DNA from: Nocardia australiensis
GTDB taxonomy: Bacteria > Actinomycetota > Actinomycetes > Mycobacteriales > Mycobacteriaceae
Length of the DNA stretch: 64,000 nt
Direction: 5' to 3'
Assembly (NCBI RefSeq): GCF_020733705.1
Contig: NZ_JAJFZM010000001.1
Coordinates: 2,728,001 to 2,792,000 of the forward strand
Shown: in pieces, positions 62,417 to 64,000 of the stretch
Layout of the letters: each line of letters starts with the position of its first letter
Numbering within the stretch: the stretch's first letter is position 1
Program-made: the position numbers and the translations under genes
Notes under the pieces: model-generated
Seen by the model: the letters and a program-made list of their open reading frames with translations, nothing else
The model's database searches: none
What the model was told of the DNA's origin: nothing

Positions 62417-63082
62417 GTGAGTACCGTCTACGCCTGCGCGGATCCTGACTCGCGCGCCGCCGGACTGGCCGCGGCAACCAGCACCCTGAAATCTGGACGG
62501 CTGGTCGTGCTGCCCACCGACACGCTCTACGGCCTTGCCGCCGACGCGTTCGATTCGTCGGCGGTCAGTTCGTTACTCGCGGCCAAACGGCGCGGTAGGG
62601 ACATGCCGGTGCCGGTGTTGGTCGGTTCGTGGCACACCATCGATGGATTGGTCTTCTCGGTGCGTCCGCAGGCGCGTGAATTGATTCGCGCATTCTGGCC
62701 CGGCGGGCTGAGTCTTGTTGTGCAGCAGGCGCCTTCGCTCGCCTGGGATCTCGGCGATACCCGTGGCACGGTGATGTTGCGGATGCCGCTGCAGCCAGTT
62801 GCGCTGGAGTTGTTGCGTGAGGTCGGCCCACTGGCGGTCTCCAGTGCCAACGTCTCCGGACAGTCGCCCGCCACGACGGCAGCCGAGGCTCGTGATCAGC
62901 TCGGCGATCTGGTCGGGGTGTACCTCGACGGCGGTCCGGCCGAACATGCCGTTGCTTCCACCATCGTCGACCTCACCGCCGACCAGCCGCGGATTCTGCG
63001 CGAGGGCGCGGTGACAGTCGCCGATATCGCGGATGTGCTCGGAATGTCGCCGGAGGCTCTGACCAGTGCCATCGCACGGTGA
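62417..63082 (+). CDS. L-threonylcarbamoyladenylate synthase (Sua5/TsaC type)
   Basis: This 221-residue protein forms threonylcarbamoyl-AMP from threonine, bicarbonate and ATP, the first step of tRNA t6A modification. 'SGRLVVLPTDTLYGLAADAF' with the KRxxx-type 'LLAAKRRGRDMPVPVLVGSW' and 'GGLSLVVQQAP' are YrdC-domain blocks. 'GPLAVSSANVSGQSPATTA' is the Ser-Ala-Asn motif. It lacks the C-terminal Sua5 domain. GTG 62417 gives the usual N-terminus; GTG 62378 and ATG 62408 are alternatives. It lies between prmC and wecA, as in mycobacteria. Confidence 0.95.
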   Translation: MSTVYACADPDSRAAGLAAATSTLKSGRLVVLPTDTLYGLAADAFDSSAVSSLLAAKRRGRDMPVPVLVGSWHTIDGLVFSVRPQARELIRAFWPGGLSLVVQQAPSLAWDLGDTRGTVMLRMPLQPVALELLREVGPLAVSSANVSGQSPATTAAEARDQLGDLVGVYLDGGPAEHAVASTIVDLTADQPRILREGAVTVADIADVLGMSPEALTSAIAR

Positions 63083-63136
63083 TCGGGGTCTCGCGATGAT
63101 CGGACGGTGTGATCGTATGGCGGATCAGATAATCGG

Positions 63137-64000
63137 ATGAGTTCCGTAGTTCCTTTGCGCGAGCTGCTGCTCGTGTTGCTTATTTCGGCGACGGTGACCT
63201 TCCTTGCCACCGGCGGAATTCGGGTGCTGGCCATCGCTTTCGGCGCTGTCGCGGTACCGCGTGAACGCGATGTGCACGTCAAGCCGGTTCCGCGTATGGG
63301 TGGTGTCGGCATGTACATCGGTGTGGTCGCGGCGGTGTTGTTCGCCCACCAACTGCCGGCGCTGCGCCGTGGCTTCGACTATGCGCCGGACATTCCCGCG
63401 GTGTTGATCGCGGCCACGCTCATCGTGCTCGTCGGCATCGTCGACGACCGCTGGGGCTTGGACGCGCTCACCAAATTCGCAGGTCAGGTGACCGCGGCGG
63501 GGGTGATGGCCGTGATGGGCTTGAGTTGGTACGTCATCTACGACCCGTTCAACGACACCACCGTCGTGCTCGACGCCCTGCAGGGCGGTCTGGTGACCGT
63601 GGCGATCACTGTCACTCTGATCAACGCGATGAATTTCGTCGACGGATTGGATGGGCTCGCCGCCGGGCTGGGGTTGATCTGTGCGGGCGCGGTCTTCGTT
63701 TTCTCGGTCGGGCTGCTCTACGACCAGGGCGGTTCGGTCGACACTTATCCGCCCGCACTGCTGGCCGCCGCGTTGGCGGGTGCCTGCCTCGGTTTCCTGC
63801 CGCACAATTTTCAGCCCGCCAGAATATTCATGGGCGATTCCGGTTCGATGCTGATCGGGTTGATGCTGGCTGCGGTGTCGACCGGTGCTTCCGGCCGAAT
63901 TCCGTTGAATGGCTATGGACCTCGCGACATCGTCGGTCTGCTGTCGCCGCTGCTGCTGGTCGGCGCGGTGATGTTCATTCCGGTGCTCGATCTGTTGCTG
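63137..64000 (+). CDS. wecA: Undecaprenyl/decaprenyl-phosphate GlcNAc-1-phosphate transferase (runs off right edge)
   Basis: From ATG 63137 the frame is open to the window end, giving 288 residues of a protein usually near 400. It is a polytopic membrane enzyme of the WecA/Rfe/MraY group that moves GlcNAc-1-phosphate to a polyprenyl phosphate and starts arabinogalactan linker synthesis in mycolata. Diagnostic loops are 'VKPVPRMGGVGMYIG', 'VGIVDDRWGLDALTKFAGQ', 'NAMNFVDGLDGLAAGLG' and 'ARIFMGDSGSMLIG'. The Asp pairs bind the metal and substrate. In mycobacteria this gene (rfe) precedes the ATP synthase operon. Confidence 0.95.
   Translation, partial: MSSVVPLRELLLVLLISATVTFLATGGIRVLAIAFGAVAVPRERDVHVKPVPRMGGVGMYIGVVAAVLFAHQLPALRRGFDYAPDIPAVLIAATLIVLVGIVDDRWGLDALTKFAGQVTAAGVMAVMGLSWYVIYDPFNDTTVVLDALQGGLVTVAITVTLINAMNFVDGLDGLAAGLGLICAGAVFVFSVGLLYDQGGSVDTYPPALLAAALAGACLGFLPHNFQPARIFMGDSGSMLIGLMLAAVSTGASGRIPLNGYGPRDIVGLLSPLLLVGAVMFIPVLDLLL

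Overview
The window is high-GC actinobacterial chromosome with no insertion sequence, integrase, prophage or CRISPR array visible. The right third (argS, lysA, hom, thrC, thrB, rho, rpmE, prfA, prmC, Sua5-type gene, wecA) has the gene order known for this locus in mycobacteria. Together with the mycothiol-type enzyme, the split transhydrogenase alpha subunit, the fused IcmF mutase and many GTG starts, this points to a mycolic-acid actinomycete, most likely a Nocardia or close relative. The species cannot be fixed from the sequence.

Layout. Positions 1-13160: the end of an acyl-CoA dehydrogenase gene, a low-GC gap and a DUF6875 gene, several single metabolic genes, a remnant of a HIT-family gene, the three-gene proton-translocating transhydrogenase operon pntAA-pntAB-pntB, and a divergent MFS / AraC pair. 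Positions 13258-18251: an SDR, an Lrp/AsnC regulator and, divergent from it, the branched-chain 2-oxo acid dehydrogenase operon bkdABC. Positions 18303-25465: a BenE transporter, a rhodanese-type sulfurtransferase, and an overlapping SNF2 helicase / SWIM protein / metal-receptor-like trio. Positions 25684-34773: icmF, divergent from a tight operon mmsA - acyl-CoA dehydrogenase - hydroxyisobutyryl-CoA hydrolase - mmsB - enoyl-CoA hydratase. With bkdABC this covers most of valine degradation plus isobutyryl/butyryl-CoA interconversion. Positions 35013-48680: an XRE-cupin regulator, a methyltransferase-DinB fusion, a lipoprotein hydrolase, an Hsp70-like membrane protein, a MarR regulator, tRNA-Cys, an iron(III) ABC importer with an IdeR-like box, a Tat-exported phosphoesterase, a WYL regulator with divergent NmrA-like gene, a DUF488 gene and tRNA-Arg. 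Positions 48681-64000: a DUF3105/DUF305 pair, then the argS-to-wecA housekeeping block, which runs off the right edge.

Points of interest. The gaps argS/lysA, lysA/hom and hom/thrC are each bridged by an unbroken small reading frame of 45, 26 and 33 codons. Each starts on the upstream stop codon and ends on the downstream start codon, so the four large genes form one continuous chain of overlapping frames. About ten genes have a TANNNT-like -10 box only 6-8 bases before the start codon, the expected signature of leaderless mRNA; this also fixes several start codons. Gene remnants or breaks are visible at 6583-6720 (HIT), 9902-10039 (unidentified) and near 2287 (probable frameshift).
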